A stretch of DNA of 64,000 nucleotides from Straminergon stramineum (lineage: Eukaryota > Streptophyta > Bryopsida > Hypnales > Calliergonaceae): NCBI GenBank assembly GCA_963920665.1, contig OY987264.1:22858906-22922905 (forward strand), written 5' to 3'. Of this stretch, positions 36,141 to 49,436 are shown one piece after another. Positions within the stretch are counted from its first letter, which is position 1. Each line of letters opens with the position of its first letter. A program made the position numbers and the translations under genes. Below the pieces are notes generated by a model that did not search any database, had not been told where the DNA came from, and worked only from the letters and a program-made list of their open reading frames with translations.

Positions 36141-37882
36141 TAATGTTATGAAATCACTTGTCTTCTTTACCTTCACTCCCAAGGATTAAACTAAATTCTC
36201 TCCCAAGAATCCCAAAGATTAAACTATCGAATTCCCCCTCCCCTCCCCAATCTAGTTTTTGAAGAAAAATAGAAAAAAAATCATATCAAATAGAAACTGA
36301 TTTCAATAAATCTTACAATTTCATCATATGTGCATATTATAGTAAAGAAAATTTGCTTCATAGTAAATTGTTAAAAAAAATTTCCTTATCATTCTATAAT
36401 TAGAATTCAATATTCATTGGAAATATCTCCAAAGTTCAAATTGCAATAAAATATTCAATTATAGGAATTTTCCAAAATTCAAGTTGGAATAGAAACTAGA
36501 GTAGATGACCTCCATTTCATGAGTTGAGTTCAAACTCAAAAAAATATTATTTTTATAGAGAAATTTCAAATCTACAACACAAAGCAATAACTTCCCCAAA
36601 GACACTAAAATAGCATATTTTGTGATCTATTCTTTTTACTAAATTTTCATCTACATGAAGACAAACACTAACAAGACTTCAAACTCAATTGCATGATGGT
36701 CATAACCCACCATGAAAGGTCAATAGAAGAAATTAGATGAAAAATCACTTTCAATTTTTGTCCAACTCATTTAATTTTCACCCAAATACCATAGGCACAA
36801 ATTGACACTCATAATGCCCCAAGGTCAAGGGCTTCTTCATGTAGGGTCTTACATTGGGTCCTACTTATAATTACAACTTGTAATACAAAATACCTATACA
36901 TGGAATAATTGCAACTTTGCAAACCCACCTGATTGTGGTTCATGTACATCCTTTCTTTGTTCCATAACTTAAATTCAAGATAGTCATATTGATTGAGGGC
37001 ATTCACAATGCACTTGACAAATTGGCATGGAAAATGGAATAAGTTTTGAATGATTGGTGTGGGATTAGAACTTGGGAGTAATACATTAAAAGTGCATCAA
37101 AACACTTCAAATAGAAACAACAAACAATATCTGGATTTTGACTTTGGACAACTAAAATAAAATCCATCAAAAGTAACCAAAAATATAGAAGCCTCAACAA
37201 ATCATGCTTTAAGAGCATCATCAATGGTTGATTAGTACATGACAATAGTATTCATAGTAGTATTGCCTCTAGTTGTTCCCTTCTTAACTTGCCACTCTAA
37301 GTACCTACAAATCTAATAGTCATGCAATGCATTTTTAGCTCCTTGCATTTTTGCACATGTAGAAAGCAAAACTTAGAAGGAGGGTTGCTATTATATTATG
37401 TGCGTCTATATTATAAGGAACCTTCCATAATTCTAGTGTAACTATTTTATAGATAAATATATTACAGGTATTTATATTACAACCACCTTCTATGGTTGTA
37501 GGATATCTACTTATACATATACTCAAGATTTACATGCTCTCATTTTCTTGCTTACTCACTAGCTCCATTGACTTAAAAGCTCCAAATGCAATGTGAAAGA
37601 AGAGATAAAGAATACACACCTTATTCCATTTTAGTACCCAATTGAGTTCAAATGATCTCTTAGTATTCATTTCATAACAAAAATCTATAAGTATATATGA
37701 TTTCTAAATTAGTTTACCAAATGTTGGAAACTTGCCTCCTCCACTTTTCAAGGGCCTCTCCCTAGTCTATAATTTTGTCAACCAACAATTACAATTCTCC
37801 TCTTGCACATATTGCACACTTTCATGTAGAAGTTTAAAAATCTTTTGTCTATTCTTAAAAGTTTGGTCAATTTTTGAAAATG
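36141..37882. other. Intergenic, no gene seen
   Basis: AT-rich. Open frames are short and without domain character. The left limit of repeat copy B could lie in here, because copy A is cut by element I at the equivalent point. Confidence 0.4.
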
Positions 37883-40800
37883 GAAGTCCACCTAAGGGAT
37901 ACTTGGTTTGAAAAGGGCCAATTCAATTGATCTCATTGTGAAAAAAGATAATTCAAATGAAGGCTACTTTTATATCATCATAATCAATGAAGAAAATTAC
38001 ATATTCTAATAAATAAAATAAAAATTGATTAAACAAAAGTCTAAGATTGATGTAATTAAACCAGCTCAAAAGAACAAGAAGCCAAAATTGGACATCTTAA
38101 TCATTTAGAGTGTAAAGTATAGAAGAATTTCCAACAAAGAGGATCATGTGGTAATTCACTTAACCAATCTTGTTTGTAAAGGGAGCTACAACGAATTTTC
38201 TCATCTCTTACATTTAGGGCACCTTGAGTCTCATAGCAATGGACCTCTTTTCTTCTACAAACAAAGCCAAAATATTGGTAAGGTGAAAACATCCATTCAA
38301 ACTAGTATGTGGACCCATTTCTAACAAGTAGACTTCATTTGAAAGTATCATGCAATATGCAATTAAATTTTTTCCATCATTAGTTGTGATTGGTTGATTG
38401 TTGGTACTCTAGGTTTTAAGTTTATGACAAGTATATGTGACAAATTCAATGGCGTGTAGGGGGCTTTTACTTTGACAATTCATATTAATGACATGTCTTT
38501 TCAAAAAAATCTAGTCTTTTAAAATGAAATTCATGATTTTCAATTGCCAATATTAGAAAAATGATTTTTCTTGAATAAGGTGCCTCCAACTATATTGAAT
38601 TGTTTATTTTGAAGCTTTTGGATGTTTTGGGTGTTTTCATCTGACCTCTACAAGAGAGTAGACAAAACACAATTTGTAAGGCAAGACCAATCAAAACACA
38701 TATGAGAACTTGCAATTATACAATGGACATGGTAATGCACTTAGACCTCTTTCATTTGACCTTTCCAAAAGCATTCTAAAACATCGTATACACTTTTCAA
38801 TCTATCATTGATTGTAGTACACTTCACACATTTTCAAAATAAGATAAACCTACCTATCATAGGCACAATGATTGGTTTGCACTATTGGCATTGTTGAAAT
38901 TTAAAATTTGAAATGAAAAAAAATAAAAAAAATAAAAAATCTCATGAAGACAAATGATTGCGAGAAATAGGGAGAGCAATTGAATTTATTTTTTTTTGAA
39001 AAAGCATAAAATTGTTCTGAATTTTTGAAGTGTGTTGCCCATTGGTCCCAAAGAATCTTTAGACTACTCCAAAACGAACAAAGAGTGTATCCATAATGGT
39101 CATCTTACTCACCTACAACGGTCATAATATTTCCTAACATGGCTACAACAAGAAGGCCTAAAGAAGGCATGTCTTGTGATGAATTTGCACTCAAGAGGTT
39201 GAAGTTTCTATTGCAATCACTAATTACTCCATGCGGTCACAAACTCAACCTAATGTAGCCTAAATCTAATTTATTGAATTTTTTTTTGTCATAGGTTTAT
39301 GCAAGACTTGATGGGTCATTCCTCAAGTGTCTGTGATGGGTCTTTTCCCTATGATGGGTTGGTTCACCTTATGTCATGATCAGTTTTTAGGAACCCAAGC
39401 AATTTGATAATAAAGGTCAAGTTGTACTTTTATTAGCTAGGAAGTCCTCCCCTATGTCACCATGGAGAGATGAGTGAGAGTGTGACTAGTTGAAAGGAGT
39501 AGGGTTTAGAGTCCAGACAACAACTTTCTAGTTCATTGAGGGTACATTCTTGGAAGGAGTTTCAAACACTTTGGCATAACTCTTAGGACTGCATTACACT
39601 ACGATGGAGAAGTACACCAATCAAGAATTATAGGGAAATGGAGCATTATGATTGGAGGAAGTTTCTTCCTTCACTAGATTGGGTTTACACTACAACCAAG
39701 ACTTGCATGGTAGAGAACTTCAAGCATAGATGAAAAAATGACATGGGTACCTACGTTGCAACACTTTTTGTAAGGGGAGTTCTCAAGGGGTCAAGTTTCT
39801 TGGGCGAACTGAACCCCCAAAGCCTAGACAAGAAACTTGGCTTTTGGAGAAATCCAACTTCACTAAAATATTCTTTCTTGTGATTTATTTGAATTGTGTA
39901 ATTGATTGGTTTGAAATTTTGTGTACATGATTTGCATTAGTACAGTCAGTGTCAATGCTTGTCTTTTATGTGTGATCAATCAATCGACATGGTAATAATG
40001 GTGCAAACAACTCTTGTGCAAATTTTGAAGTATGTTAACCAAGGTTAGCGGTTCAAGGAGAATCACCATTGAGAGTAGAATAGAATTTCACAATGGGCAA
40101 AAATTTGGTTGAAATGAAGTTGAAGTTGAAGGATATTATGTTGGTGGAAATTTTGGAGGAAATTTGAGTGGAAAATTGGTAAAGTAAAAAATCAAAGGAA
40201 AATTTAATTGTAGAATAATTAATCCTGGAAGGACACCAAGGATGTTTTGTGTTGTTTTGGATGGTCAAATAGTCTTTGTGCATATTAAAGAATGGATGAT
40301 TCTCACCATTTTTTTAGTTTATGTAACTTCTTCAATGCTATATCTATATGATTGAATTAAGTTCAAGACATTTTAGTCTTTTATTTTAGTTTATATGGGA
40401 TAGTTTATCAAAAAAATGGTACACTATCCAATGCATTTCAATACTTTGAGGTTTTTTCATAGAAACTTGATTTGACATTCAACTTGCTTTTGAACAATGC
40501 TAACAAAATGAAGCTTCTAAGAGCTTGTTTAGTTCTAGAAAGTTTGGATATTAATTAACTCTTTCTGTCACTGCCCATCATTCTAGATCAATGTGAAGAG
40601 AGGGAAATTGAAAAGGAGGAGGAAGAAGAGTATGTACTATATAGTAAGGAATAGTTCTTTATACAATGAATATGGGATTTCTCCTCTTCATCCCCATAAG
40701 ACCATGATTATCTTTTTCAAAGGAACACTCCAAACATGGACTTGAGTTGAAATGAAAATTTTATCACAATAAATAGACTTCAAAGGAAATCTAACACTGC

Positions 40801-41163
40801 AATTTTTTTGCAAGTGGACATTGGATGAAAGAGAAACAAGCCCTAGAGTTGTAGCCCTCGAAATGAACTTTGGTAAACTAAAATTGAATCATGTATATTT
40901 AAATGATTCCCACAAAATCAATACATATTGGATTGATCTGAAAATTTTACCACACAAACGAGACAAGTAGATGAATTTTTTCCAACAAGTTTTATGAAAT
41001 TCGGGCAATGGATGCAAAAGTTAAAACTTCTCAAATCTTGCTACACCCCAAGAATGTACAAAATATGTCAATAGCGGGACCATTAGGTGTTACAATTCCT
41101 ATTGTGGCTAGCCCAAACCCTCTTGTTGGTGAAGTTTGCCAGAAGACTTCTCCAGTTGGTATT
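37883..41163. repeat. Copy B: uninterrupted 3.3-kb repeat (empty site for element II)
   Basis: It is collinear with 10,738-11,899 plus 26,443-28,568 (3,281 bp against 3,279 bp). The single CATTGGTCC at 39,040-39,048 is the unoccupied target. Both copies have the same orientation and differ by a few percent. The minus-strand frame at 38,101-38,292 and the plus-strand frame from 41,008 are the counterparts of those in copy A. Confidence 0.9.
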
Positions 41164-42447
41164 TACACTACAATTGGTCAAGACTTCTTTAGACATTATT
41201 TTATTGTCTTTCCATCTTGTCCAACATCTTACCAATTGCCTCAAATAATCATATCTTAGCCAAAACTTCTTGACCAATCGGTGCACTTCTCCTCCAACAT
41301 GTAAATAATGGCCCTTAGGGATGCTTTACACATACAAGCCAGTCCGGGCCAATTCCCCTTGAGGCTGATTGCACAATTTCAGCCATTTGTCCAATGACAA
41401 GTGAGGATTTCAGGCCTCTTACACAACAAATTGGTGTGGCCTCTAGGTTTAAACCATCGCGTAACTCCAAAAAGACCAAGGTACCTCAGATGCTATGATT
41501 CTCCAACATTTTCTCACTTCGGCCCAGATGGATCTCCTCATAATTTGAGTTCAAGAATGAAACGTTGGTCTTCAACCGCCTATCCTAGGCAAACGCAGTT
41601 TCTACCCAACACAATGCAACCAACCGCTGCGAAGGTTGGGTGGGCTGTCGACACTACTAACTCATGGGCAGGTGGGGCTTCACATTCGAAAATGCATAAT
41701 TAGCCAAGAATATGAACTCATCAACTCAGGGAGAATTCCAGCACACAGCTTGCTTAAGTGGTTTCATAGCCATACACAACTCTTGGAATGTGAATCACAA
41801 TTAATCATCGTCATTTCACAGCAGCATTCTTTAATTAGCACACACTCTCGTGCTAAAAAGCACGCGGTTGATTCAAACCAAGTATGTATAGATATAGACC
41901 AGTTTTATTAGTCGTTGAAGCTAGGGGATCAAAACTGACACTCCCAATTTTGCAATTTAAGACGAATTGAAACTCCTCGGTGTCAATTTGAATAAAAACA
42001 AAAGACGCTCCCAGGTTGAATACTGAGTACTAGCTAGCTGCGTTTCATCACTACACAAGAGATGATTGAAGTGAGGTACAGTAAGTTATGAGAAGTCTAG
42101 TTCTGTTGGAAGTGTTCTACTCAACTACTCGATCTTCTGTGAAAATGATGACAATGCTCGATCGCGATGTTGTTGTCTGAAGTCAAGATCCAAAAGGATT
42201 GCGGAATTTGTCACAGTTCTTACCAACTTCAATTATACTCTGTTTGTAGTGGTGTAATTGTGTAAAGGCCTGATCGATGGTGGAGCCGGCAACTGAAAAC
42301 CTACAGTAGTGATTACAGAACATCGGTGTTCCAATGTGAGGAAATAACGTTACATAGAAGCAAAAATAGAAGCACCTTTGCCACTCTTCAAACTACAAAA
42401 ATTGTTAGAGCGGAGGTGACGAGTTGTCACTGCCAGATGACACCAAT
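41164..42447. other. Intergenic, somewhat less AT-rich, no gene assigned
   Basis: Plus-strand frames at 41,401-41,703 and 41,636-41,911 overlap and have no recognisable domain. They could be decayed coding DNA. Confidence 0.35.
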
Positions 42448-42833
42448 CATTAGAGAAAGTTTGGACTCTCCGGAGGGTTGCTAGGAAGTGCCGATAGGGA
42501 CCCTCACTATATTACATTTATTTTGCTTGAAGAATTTTTCCCTTATTTTTGCACTTCGTCACTTCCAAATGTCAAAGCATTCACTATGAAGTACTATTAG
42601 TTAGGGTGGTGACAAGTGTTGTTTTGATATTTGAAAGCACCCCCAAAGCACCTCCCTCTGACAATTGTGGATAAAAAAACTGAAATATACTTTTGGAACT
42701 CTCGATATTCACACAAGGTGAATCTTTGTTTTGTCAGAAAATTCCCTCTCCTGAGTAGCTTCAATAGGCTCCAGAAATAGACTAGTTTGTCAAACCCTGG
42801 CAGCCCTCTAGAGAGTCCAAACTTTCTCTAATG
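42448..42833. mobile_element. Short inverted-repeat element, 386 bp
   Basis: The ends CATTAGAGAAAGTTTGGACT and AGTCCAAACTTTCTCTAATG are exact inverted repeats, and the similarity runs on with mismatches to about 38 bp. No clear target duplication is seen, so the superfamily is unknown. No coding capacity. Confidence 0.7.
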
Positions 42834-44291
42834 TATAATGAAAAAAGACTCTAGAAGCCTTGGTGATTCTGAAAAAACTAACTCCTCACTTGGTGTCTTA
42901 AATCACTGCGGGTTTGCAAATCTGAAAAAACTCAGGTTTTGATTTCCAACAATATGATTGTACACACGAACCAACACAATGTAACACCTACATTAGGACT
43001 GAAAGGAGTCACAAAAACCTAGATATTGATTATGTAGGATGTATTGAAAGTATGAGAGTTTGAAAGAGCCCTAGAAAGAGCCTATTGAGTGTTGATTTTG
43101 GTACAAATGGAAATAGTACTTTGAAAACCCATTCATATGGTGTCCAAATAATGCATGCAATAGTGCATTGGAATCCTCTTTTAGTTGCTAATATAATCCA
43201 ATAAAAGTAGTGTATATTTAATTTAATAGTAACTATTCTCATTTGTTGTTAGTGCCAATTATAGGTGCACACATCTTAGTGCATGCCGATGCCCTTGCCT
43301 TAGTTTCAACTACCAAACATACATCCAAAACAATGGTTGCAAAACGATCATTCATTTCATTAAATTGGCACAATTTTGTCCTTGAAACTTGTAGCATACA
43401 TCTACACAAAGTTCTAAAAATTGGGATAGGTATAGATTTAAGTTTTAGGTTTCATGGCTTGGAAGTACCAAAATAGATAAGTAGAATACTGCCAATTTAA
43501 CAAAATTGATAAACACTCCATCTAAGATTCAATAGGAGTTTTACATGGGGGTATTAGTATGAAAGCATAGAATCTGTGAATCCAATAGCCTAGGACTCTA
43601 TCTTATGAACACCTTCTATGGTTACATGTGTCTCTATTATGGTACCTTGTTGTAGATTCTTTCTATGTTATAGTGTACCTATAAACACCTGCAAATGGTT
43701 GTAGGTACATACCTACAACAAGATTCAAGGCTTGTAGGCTTATGTCTTTGTACTCATACACTAGCATCATCAGGAATTTACAACCTTGGCTTCTTTAATT
43801 TACTATCTATCAATTGTCTTACAAATTATGATTGTTCTAGTTCACGGTTGAAAAAAAGCGCTACACTACACATGTCATTGACCACAAACCCCAAGTTTCA
43901 AATTGTTTAGAAATGATTGGAACTTCCCACAACTATTAATGATTGAGCATTAAAACCTCCATAAGAAATTAAAATAACTCAAGAATCACATATGCCTAAT
44001 ATATGATGCATTTATTATTATTGATGACTTTCAAAAAAATTGAAAAAATACAAGCACTTTCCATCTTTCCCTTCATAGCATATCTACACAAACATTGAGA
44101 GTCATCCTCATTTATGTAGTGCATAGTGTGTGGAAGATGTTTGTACAAGAAGCTTTCTCGCAATTTACAATGGATGATCAATTGTGTATGTGAATACTTG
44201 GTCCAAAAGAAGAGATCCAACTTTCTTACAATCTAAATTGAAATTTATTACACTCATACCATGGTAGGCACCCTTGAAATGGCACCTGACC
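42834..44291. other. Intergenic, no gene seen
   Basis: AT-rich. Near 43,135-43,190 a stretch (GTCCAAATAATGCATGCA, then GCATTGGAATCCTC) resembles the arms of the inverted-repeat element at 45,293-45,645. Confidence 0.4.
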
Positions 44292-45263
44292 TTAACCCCT
44301 AAATGTATTTCACTATGTTTTCACCAAAAATGCTCCAAAACTGTCATCTCTAGTACAAGTACCAAATTTTAGAAAAAAATACATTTGGGGACGAATGTAA
44401 CCGTAGGATCTTGTATTAATCTAGTTTGGAAAGATGTGGAAAAAATTTCAGAAATTTCCACCGTTTGGATTGCAAGATATTAGCATTTGAAGTGACATAA
44501 AGCCATTTTTTGGCCCTGCAAAAATCCGGGCAGCTGCACTTCACAAGGTCAGATCATTATGAAAAAATGTCCAAAATGGTTGTAACTCTTTGGATTCATT
44601 CTTCAAGTCATGTTGGCTACATGCTTGAAAAATTTGAGATCATTTGGAATTATACAACATATAGGAAAAAAATAGTAAGTTGAAAGAAGTAGAGAATGAT
44701 TCAAAATACTAAATTGTTAATAATTTATTTATGGAATTAAAAAATGCCAATCCCAATCCCAATGGTTAAATTGTTGTAATAAACAATCTACACCTCACAT
44801 TTTTATTTTTTTCCAAAAATATTAAAAATTGAGTTATATAAAGGTCTTCAAAATTTATTTTAGAGTAGAGATTCCATTGCTACCCACAAACTACCTACAA
44901 ACTATCCACAACTCAAACTCTTCATAACTTTCATCTCATAAATCAAAATGGAATGATTCAAAGCTTTCCATGTATATATAAATCAGGAAAATAAATTTCA
45001 AATTTTTATTTTAAAAAAAAAGGATTTTTAAAGAAGCTTTTTTTGCTACCCGGTCTGCCCACCAAGCAATGAAAACAACATATCATACAATAACTTTTTA
45101 ACCATGTATTCAAAAGTTATGAAAATTGTTGGGTCTTAAAGCTACTCCTCGGGCACATGTTGTGTGAAAAATTCAAATAAAAAAAATAGAAATTCCATTC
45201 GTAGTGAGCTGCCTAAAATCGCTATGTTGCCAAAAAACACCGTTTGGTCCTTTAGGGGGTTAA
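44292..45263 (-). mobile_element. TTAA-bounded short element, copy 3 (972 bp), inverted
   Basis: It is bounded by TTAACCCCTAAA and TTTAGGGGGTTAA. Its left part, reverse-complemented, matches the right part of copy 1 (ATATCTTGCAATC, TTTCTGAAATTT, AAGATCYTACGGTT, GATGACAGTTTTG). No coding capacity. Confidence 0.6.
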
Positions 45264-45292
45264 ACCACCATCTTCAGACTCTTCCAAAACCA

Positions 45293-45645
45293 ATTACGTG
45301 CCTATGTGGAAGAAACGCTTTTAGAAACAAACTTTGACCCTCCATAACTTTTGCATATTGTATCCAAATGGCATGTTCTTTGGTGCATTAGAATCTCCTT
45401 TCACTTGCCGAGAAGATAGTATGAAATTTTGAACAACCAAATAATAGTAACTAAGGTAGGTACACCTCCAAAAGCCACAATTGGTACCGTGCATTGTTAC
45501 TATTATTGAGCTGATCAGATTTTTATATTTCCTTGTTGGCAAGAGAAAGGAGATTCCAATGCACCAAAGAACACATCATTTGGATATTATATGCAAAAGT
45601 TATTCCCAGTCAAAGTCTGTTTCTAAAAGCGCTCTATGCACATAG
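45293..45645. repeat. Long foldback: inverted arms of about 115 bp
   Basis: The arms at about 45,293-45,415 and 45,530-45,645 are similar reverse complements. Shared blocks are CGCTTTTAGAAACA, ATAACTTTTGCATAT and GTTCTTTGGTGCATT with AATCTCCTTTC. The loop is about 115 bases. A related stretch lies in a hexokinase intron (59,880-60,100). Confidence 0.7.
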
Positions 45646-46431
45646 GTACATAACTGAATTTAGGAATGTTCACTTGCTGTAGATGACGCTTATTTTGGGG
45701 GTACCTACCTTAGACACTGTACCAATTTGTGGCACTTTGGGGATGTATACTTGTGACATGGTCAGGGCACAGTCAATGGCACATCCAACCTGACCAATTA
45801 CCAAACGTGAAAGAAAATCATGATCTTGTTATCGTAGAAGTTAAGTTAACTTGTGTAAAGTTGCAAAAAAGCAGACTGGTGAAGAGACTTCACTCACTTC
45901 AGTTGATCAATGGACAATGTTCTGCAGCTTTGTCTGGCCAACACAAAGGAAAACCTACAGTAACCTACAGTATTGATTCAGGAGCTGACGATCAATGCAA
46001 TTGGGTGATAAAATATCAGACACCCTAACTTAACTTACAGACACCCTGAGTGGCAGAGACCTCCATGAAGCGGGAATTCCAAGGTCAGGTGTACGTTACG
46101 TTGAATCTGCTGCTAAGTGAAGTTAGTAACTTAATATAACTTACTAATAATAAGTTCATCATGAGTGAGAGCTTCAATGTTATGTTAAACTGGGAATAAA
46201 AGTCCTGGGTACCCAGAGTGAGATGACAGACTGTAATAACAGAATCACATCAATTGCTGCACTCCAAATTTCCACTGAGATTTTGTGCTCGAAGTTATTC
46301 TCAATCAAATAATTTACTGGAAGCTTACTTGAGCAACTGAATTTCAAAGCGTCTCCACTCTTTCACTGGGAAACTGACCCGCCAAATGGCTTTTTGCAGG
46401 CTCAACTCTCCTTCCAGGCTCCACCAAGGAA
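45646..46431. other. Intergenic, no gene assigned
   Basis: A plus-strand frame at 45,729-46,028 shows no domain. Nothing else is seen. Confidence 0.35.
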
Positions 46432-46901
46432 GTAAGGTAAAACAGCCCATTACGGAACTTTTGCCCATTACAGAACTCTATGAATGAGCCCATTACAGTT
46501 TTCTTTTCATTTTTGAGATTTGGGCCACATTCAATGTCTTAGCTAACTGGAATGGAGTAATTAGTGACTGCAATAAGAACTTTCAGTTTTTCAGTGTTAG
46601 TTCGTTGCAAGAAGTGCCTTTTTCAGGTCTTCTGTGTTAGAAAATATTGTGACTGTAATAGGTAAGTAAGATGAGTGTTATGGATCAATTTTTGTTGGTT
46701 TTGGGGTATTCTACAAGCTGTGATGGGCTGAACATTTAAAAAATTCCTAACAAATTCACACTTTGTCAAAAAAAATATAATTTCAAATGCTCTTGTCATT
46801 TCTGTCACTTGACTTTCTCTCGAAAAAAAAGTAGAAAATTTCAGAAATGACAAGAGGGCAAACCCCCCATTTGGTTCGTAATGGACTATTTTACCTTATA
46901 A
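46432..46901. mobile_element. Short inverted-repeat element with TA flanks, about 466 bp
   Basis: The ends read TA|AGGTAAAACAGCCCATTACG and CGTAATGGACTATTTTACCT|TA. They pair over about 22 bp with few mismatches. TA on both sides is like Tc1/mariner-derived elements. The open frames inside are AT-rich artefacts. Confidence 0.6.
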
Positions 46902-48134
46902 GATACTTTTAGGTTCCCTACTCTTTCTCTCCATATCTTCAGCGAGCTTAGCTTCGCATTCTCATTTCAATGGTGGAAGTTGTTACAATTGTCAGATCTT
47001 CCAAAAAGTGTTACAAGAACATTGTCAGACAAGTAGAATTTAAGCTTGGAGAAGAGATGAGTGGGCCTATCAGGATGGAGGGTTGAGTGCTTATTGAGGT
47101 GGGTCCGGGTTGATTTTTAGAGCTTTTGTGTTTGTGGTGGGGGACATTTTGGAGGGTGGACATTATACTAATTAGGCCAAGGGCTCCCCACCACTAAAAG
47201 AGTGGAGATGCTCTCACAATAGAAAGCTACATTGAATAGTGAAATTAGGTTGTCCCTCATTAATTTCTCGACATTTTATATTGTATAAATATTTATTGTT
47301 ATTGTGTAAGATGCAATAACTTTCCATCAATCCAAAACCATGTGTGTGATATGGGGTTGGTGCAGTGGTTTTGGATCCAATTCATAGAGCCAAATGTGCT
47401 TCAACATGAACAAGTAGTGAGTCATGAGGTAACTTTTGGGGGGGTAAGGCAACTATAGTAAACTTGCCAATCACCACACATATAAAATTCAAATCTTTCT
47501 CCACATAAATATAGAGACTTGCATATTTTGAAATTGGGTGTGATCATAAAATGTCATGTTAAGATTAACCTTCAAGAAATAGAATGCAAAAAGATTTCTT
47601 CCTACAAATTTAATTGCAATCTATAAGCGATGAAGCTAAAATCTAGTTAAGAATTCTTTGCAACCCTTCATTGCACAATGTGCAATCATTAGGCAATGAT
47701 ATAAAATTTTGTTCCCATGGCAATTGAATTGGTAGTTGCATCGTGTGGTTAGTGTACAGTAAATGGCAATAATTGTTGTCGGTGTTTTTTGGATGTGTGT
47801 GGTAAATGGCAAGTTTACTCTAGTTGAAGCAATCTAAAACTAATTTCACTATTTTGTATAATGAAAAATGCTCTCTAATGAAAATGACTCATTCTTAATA
47901 ATATATCTCCTAGTTCAAAATATTAAAACCACAACTAGAAATTAAAAGTGCATAGCAAATACAATAGAGGGTACACCAAACATTTTTAGATCATATCATG
48001 GAAGTGAAAAAGTTAGCTGGATTGAAAGCTATAAACCACGTGCCTCTAACAAGCCACTCATGTATTCATTCACGTTCTTAGTATACTTACTATACTCATT
48101 ATTCAAATACTAGACTTGCAATGATATATTTGAA
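46902..48134. other. Intergenic, no gene seen
   Basis: AT-rich sequence without recognisable features. Confidence 0.4.
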
Positions 48135-48364
48135 TTAACCCTAAAAGGGCCTAAAAGCCATTTGTGGCCATGTAGTATATTATGTATTTGGTGGTATTTG
48201 ATCAAGAAAACATTGACCAAATACTTTTCAGCACAAAGTAAATTAATGATCATGATAGTATATAAATAAAAATGTATCATAACTCTTTTATTAAACCACA
48301 ATTGAAGAGTTATAAAGTTATATACGGTCGTATAGAGGGACCCCAAGGGCCTTTAAAGGGTTAA
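48135..48364. mobile_element. TTAA-bounded short element, 230 bp
   Basis: It begins TTAACCCTAAAAGGGCC and ends GGGCCTTTAAAGGGTTAA, an inverted repeat of about 14 bp beside intact TTAA on both sides. No coding capacity. Confidence 0.65.
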
Positions 48365-48650
48365 CTAATTTAGGACTTTGAATGCTATCAACAAGACTTG
48401 TATACTTGCCTTTCCTATTTTAAATTAGCTAAAAGCCAAAGACTTCAAGCTAGCTAGGCATAAATAATCCAAACAAAGAAATCGATGGTTTGAGCAAATT
48501 AACAGTAAACCAATACTATTACCAATAAGTCATGTCATTACCCCTTAGTGTTTGGAATTTCCAATGTTCCAAACATGGATGATGAACAAAGAAGTTTCTA
48601 GGGTTGTTTTTACCATATAACTTCTCATTCATCCCAAGCAATGCTTGAAT

Positions 48651-49207
48651 TTAATCCCTTGAGGACCAATGGGTAATCCAAATTTCTAAAATTGTAAAGA
48701 TGTATTATACAATGCAACTTATTAGAATAATTTAATGATGACTCTTGAACAATAGTTGTCGAATATGATTTGTAGATCATATACTAATGGTTTGATGAAC
48801 TAGTTCTGAAACCAATATTTTTCAATAAATTTTGAAGTTGAAAATTAAAAAAAAAATTGGATTCAATTGTAGATTGAAAATATTTTTTTATTTTCACAAG
48901 AATTATTTTCCTTTCAATTCAAAATGTTAGGTTCTAATCATAGTGATTTTTTTATTGAAGTTGTTTTTGAAGGGTCATTTTTTGAACACAAAGGTTACTT
49001 TTTGAGACCAAACCTACCAATATTTATTGAATAATAGAATATTTGCAAAGTGAATTCCTCATAATCTATACCATACAAATGTTAAAGAACTAACATATGA
49101 ATCTTCCCCAAAAATGATGGATGAAAAAATGCATTTTTATGTGTTTGGGATGTGTTTTCGTCCATCTGTTGTTCAAAATTTGAACGATTGGTCCTTTTCA
49201 GTGTTAA
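48651..49207. mobile_element. Probable TTAA-bounded element, diverged
   Basis: The left end TTAATCCCTTGAGGACCAAT and the right end ATTGGTCCTTTTCAGTGTTAA share the GGACCAAT block. The outer bases of the right end are poorly matched. A second possible right end is TTTAAGGATTAA at 49,318. Confidence 0.4.
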
Positions 49208-49436
49208 AAAAAAACCTTTTTGTATGATGAATTTGATGAAATTGAGGTAAATAATATATATTTATAAAAATATATAAACAAAAATATGCAAAAAATTGAG
49301 AAAGGATTTAAGGATTAAATGGTTAATAGTCGTAATATAAGCAATAGCCTTGGAGTGTTGTTAAGAGAAGGTGTTGGGTCAAAAATTTGGCTTTCAATCT
49401 CAATTCATTCTCATCATGAGACTATGACCATCAGCT

